Source of the DNA: Sinorhizobium glycinis
GTDB taxonomy: Bacteria > Pseudomonadota > Alphaproteobacteria > Rhizobiales > Rhizobiaceae
Length of the DNA stretch: 64,000 nucleotides
Assembly: GCF_001651865.1 (NCBI RefSeq)
Contig: NZ_LPUX01000055.1
Span: 248,001-312,000 of the forward strand
Direction: 5' to 3'
The notes beneath the pieces were generated by a model. The model did not search any database. It was not told where the DNA came from and saw only the letters and a program-made list of their open reading frames with translations. The position numbers and the translations under genes were made by a program. Shown one piece after another: positions 62,614 through 64,000 of the stretch (position 1 is the stretch's first letter; the number at the start of each line of letters is the position of its first letter).

Positions 62614-62868
62614 CGGACCAAACCGTCACAGAGGCACCGGCACGCGGCCAGCCGTCGCACCCGTGGCCTTATCAACAATGGAAATAATGCGGGCGTCACG
62701 AGTTCCATACGCCGCACGGAACCTTCTCCGAGAACACGAAACGGTAGGATCGGTCCTGGGGACCGATTGATCAACGACAAATAGGGAGTACCCCCCACCG
62801 TGGGCATGCCGTGCCACGCAGCGGCCGGCTCCGCCGGCGCCACGGCTCCGGGCTAGCCTCCATCGCTC

Positions 62869-64000
62869 TCACGACGCTGCCACGAAGGCTCGGACCGGGC
62901 GCCTGACCAGGGATTCATAGATGGGCATTAGCCGATTGAAGTTTGCTTCGGGCGTGTACTGCTGCTGGTAGGCGGTAAAGGCGCAGTCTGCCAATCCCTC
63001 CAGGGCGGATCGGTTCGAAAGCGCCCAGCGCACCCGATCGGCTAGCGCGGCGGCATTGCCGGCAGGAACAACAAAGCCGGTGACGTCTGGTTCCACGACC
63101 CCTTTGATCCATGGTAGATCCGAGCAGATGACCGGCAGCCGGCTTGCGAAGGCCTCGATGACGGTCATTGGAAACAATTCCGTCCCTTTCGACGGAAAAA
63201 GCAGGAATGCTGCGGACTGCATCTCCCTCAGCACCGTTTCGCGCGGCTGGCGCCCGAGATACTCTACGCGCCCGCCGGCGGATTTGACGAGCGGTGCCAA
63301 GGGTCCGTCGCCGATGATCCGCAGCGGATAGTCGATCTCCTTCCACGCGTCGAGCAACGTCGCGACCCCCTTATGGTGCTCATCGAGCCGACCGACGAAC
63401 AGCCCTCCGTTGCGACGAAGCGTACCGAGGGCCGGAGGCCCGGCGACCGCGTTCGGCTTGACGACAATGCGTTCGGCCGGCAAGCCGCCTTCCACAAGCT
63501 TGCGCTTGGCCCAGTCGGTAAGGGCAATGAAGCGGTCAACCTTGCGGGACCAGGTGCCGGCTCTCTTGTGAAACTCGACCATTGCGGCAAGGGCAAGCGT
63601 GCCCGGCAGGGAATTCCTGTAGACTTTCTTGGGAACGGTCCACCAGCAGGGGTGCTGGAGACTTCGCTCCCGAAGTTTCTCATCGGGATAAAGCAATGCG
63701 CTCGGGCAGAGAATTCTGAAATTATGCAAGGTCATTACTGACGGCACGCCGGCCTCCCGGCACGCATCCAGAATCGAAGGGCTCAGGAGAGGAAAGAAAT
63801 TATGAATATGGACGACATCCGGTGAATATTCCGCCAATTTTCGGGACAGGGCACGCCGTGAGAGGGGGTTGTAGACAACCCCCAAGGCGGTCGAAATCCT
63901 TCGCGAGACCTGCACGATATCGTCATTCGTGGCGGAGAACAGCTCGACGTCGACCCCGTTCTGCCTGAGGCAGGCGAGTTCCTCCCGAACCACGCTGTCC
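62869..64000 (-). CDS. GT4-family glycosyltransferase (5' end beyond window)
   Basis: At least 376 residues are present and the frame stays open at the window edge. The N-terminal glycine-rich turn of GT4 enzymes is missing, so the start lies outside. GT-B landmarks are VVHIHNFFPLLSPSI, a donor domain with GGLFVGRLDEHHKGV and the EX7E motif in PMTVIEAFASRLPVI. It resembles WcaI/ExoL-type transferases of exopolysaccharide loci. It is cotranscribed in direction with the following glycosyltransferase. Confidence 0.82.
   Translation of the reverse strand, partial: DSVVREELACLRQNGVDVELFSATNDDIVQVSRRISTALGVVYNPLSRRALSRKLAEYSPDVVHIHNFFPLLSPSILDACREAGVPSVMTLHNFRILCPSALLYPDEKLRERSLQHPCWWTVPKKVYRNSLPGTLALAAMVEFHKRAGTWSRKVDRFIALTDWAKRKLVEGGLPAERIVVKPNAVAGPPALGTLRRNGGLFVGRLDEHHKGVATLLDAWKEIDYPLRIIGDGPLAPLVKSAGGRVEYLGRQPRETVLREMQSAAFLLFPSKGTELFPMTVIEAFASRLPVICSDLPWIKGVVEPDVTGFVVPAGNAAALADRVRWALSNRSALEGLADCAFTAYQQQYTPEANFNRLMPIYESLVRRPVRAFVAAS

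Overview
The window looks like chromosomal or megaplasmid DNA of a fast-growing rhizobium, most probably Sinorhizobium/Ensifer. The evidence is high GC with alphaproteobacterial codon use, a two-palindrome repeat of the RIME type (40884-40986), dctBD-type regulators, a PrsDE-like type I exporter and several short conserved rhizobial proteins. No rRNA, tRNA or CRISPR array was seen. This assignment is from memory of these families; no search was run.

Region by region. (1) 0.3-3.5 kb: a nitrate-type ABC transporter, nrtABC, on the minus strand, with a near-consensus sigma-54 promoter and an intrinsic-terminator hairpin in its leader. (2) 4.2-8.4 kb: an SH3b envelope protein, then a DtxR/MntR-family regulator divergent from a Tat-exported two-domain multicopper oxidase that overlaps a ZIP metal transporter; two matching inverted repeats lie between the divergent genes. 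(3) 8.4-23 kb: an FAD oxidoreductase, a sulfotransferase, Kup, a diguanylate cyclase, several small proteins, a HARP-like repeat protein next to a UvrD-family helicase, a HAD phosphatase, a metallophosphatase with a short coupled upstream ORF, and an EptA-type lipid A phosphoethanolamine transferase. (4) 23.5-33.4 kb: a PmrAB-like two-component pair divergent from eptA, an HPP-CBS membrane protein, a cecR-ybhGFSR-type drug-efflux operon with a clear operator, and a PIN/Phd toxin-antitoxin locus whose toxin is frameshifted. (5) 33.4-38.5 kb: an MhqD/MhqO-like hydrolase and dioxygenase pair, then dctBD without dctA. (6) 38.5-43.4 kb: a GDP-mannose pyrophosphorylase fused to an AGE-type domain, a phosphomannomutase and a LuxR-type regulator with a substituted phospho-acceptor site.

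(7) 44.5-64 kb is an accessory surface-polysaccharide and secretion island. It holds two beta-helix proteins, one without a signal peptide beside a type I exporter and one with a Tat signal. It also holds a methyltransferase, a polyprenyl-phosphate glycosyl-1-phosphate transferase, three glycosyltransferases, a GMC oxidoreductase and a resolvase-like protein lacking the catalytic serine but coupled to a glycosyltransferase. At its centre (51.0-54.3 kb) is the most interesting unit: a PqqD-like/HPr-kinase-like fusion protein, a nucleotidyltransferase-family protein, and two copies of a small Tat-motif Gly/Trp-rich peptide produced by a tandem duplication that also left a broken nucleotidyltransferase fragment. 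I read this as a candidate peptide-modification or peptide-export module attached to an exopolysaccharide locus; its function is inference.

The GDP-mannose genes, LuxR regulator, glycosyltransferases and exporters could plausibly cooperate in making and exporting a surface glycan. Translation starts were chosen mainly by Shine-Dalgarno fit, so they sometimes differ from the longest possible ORF.
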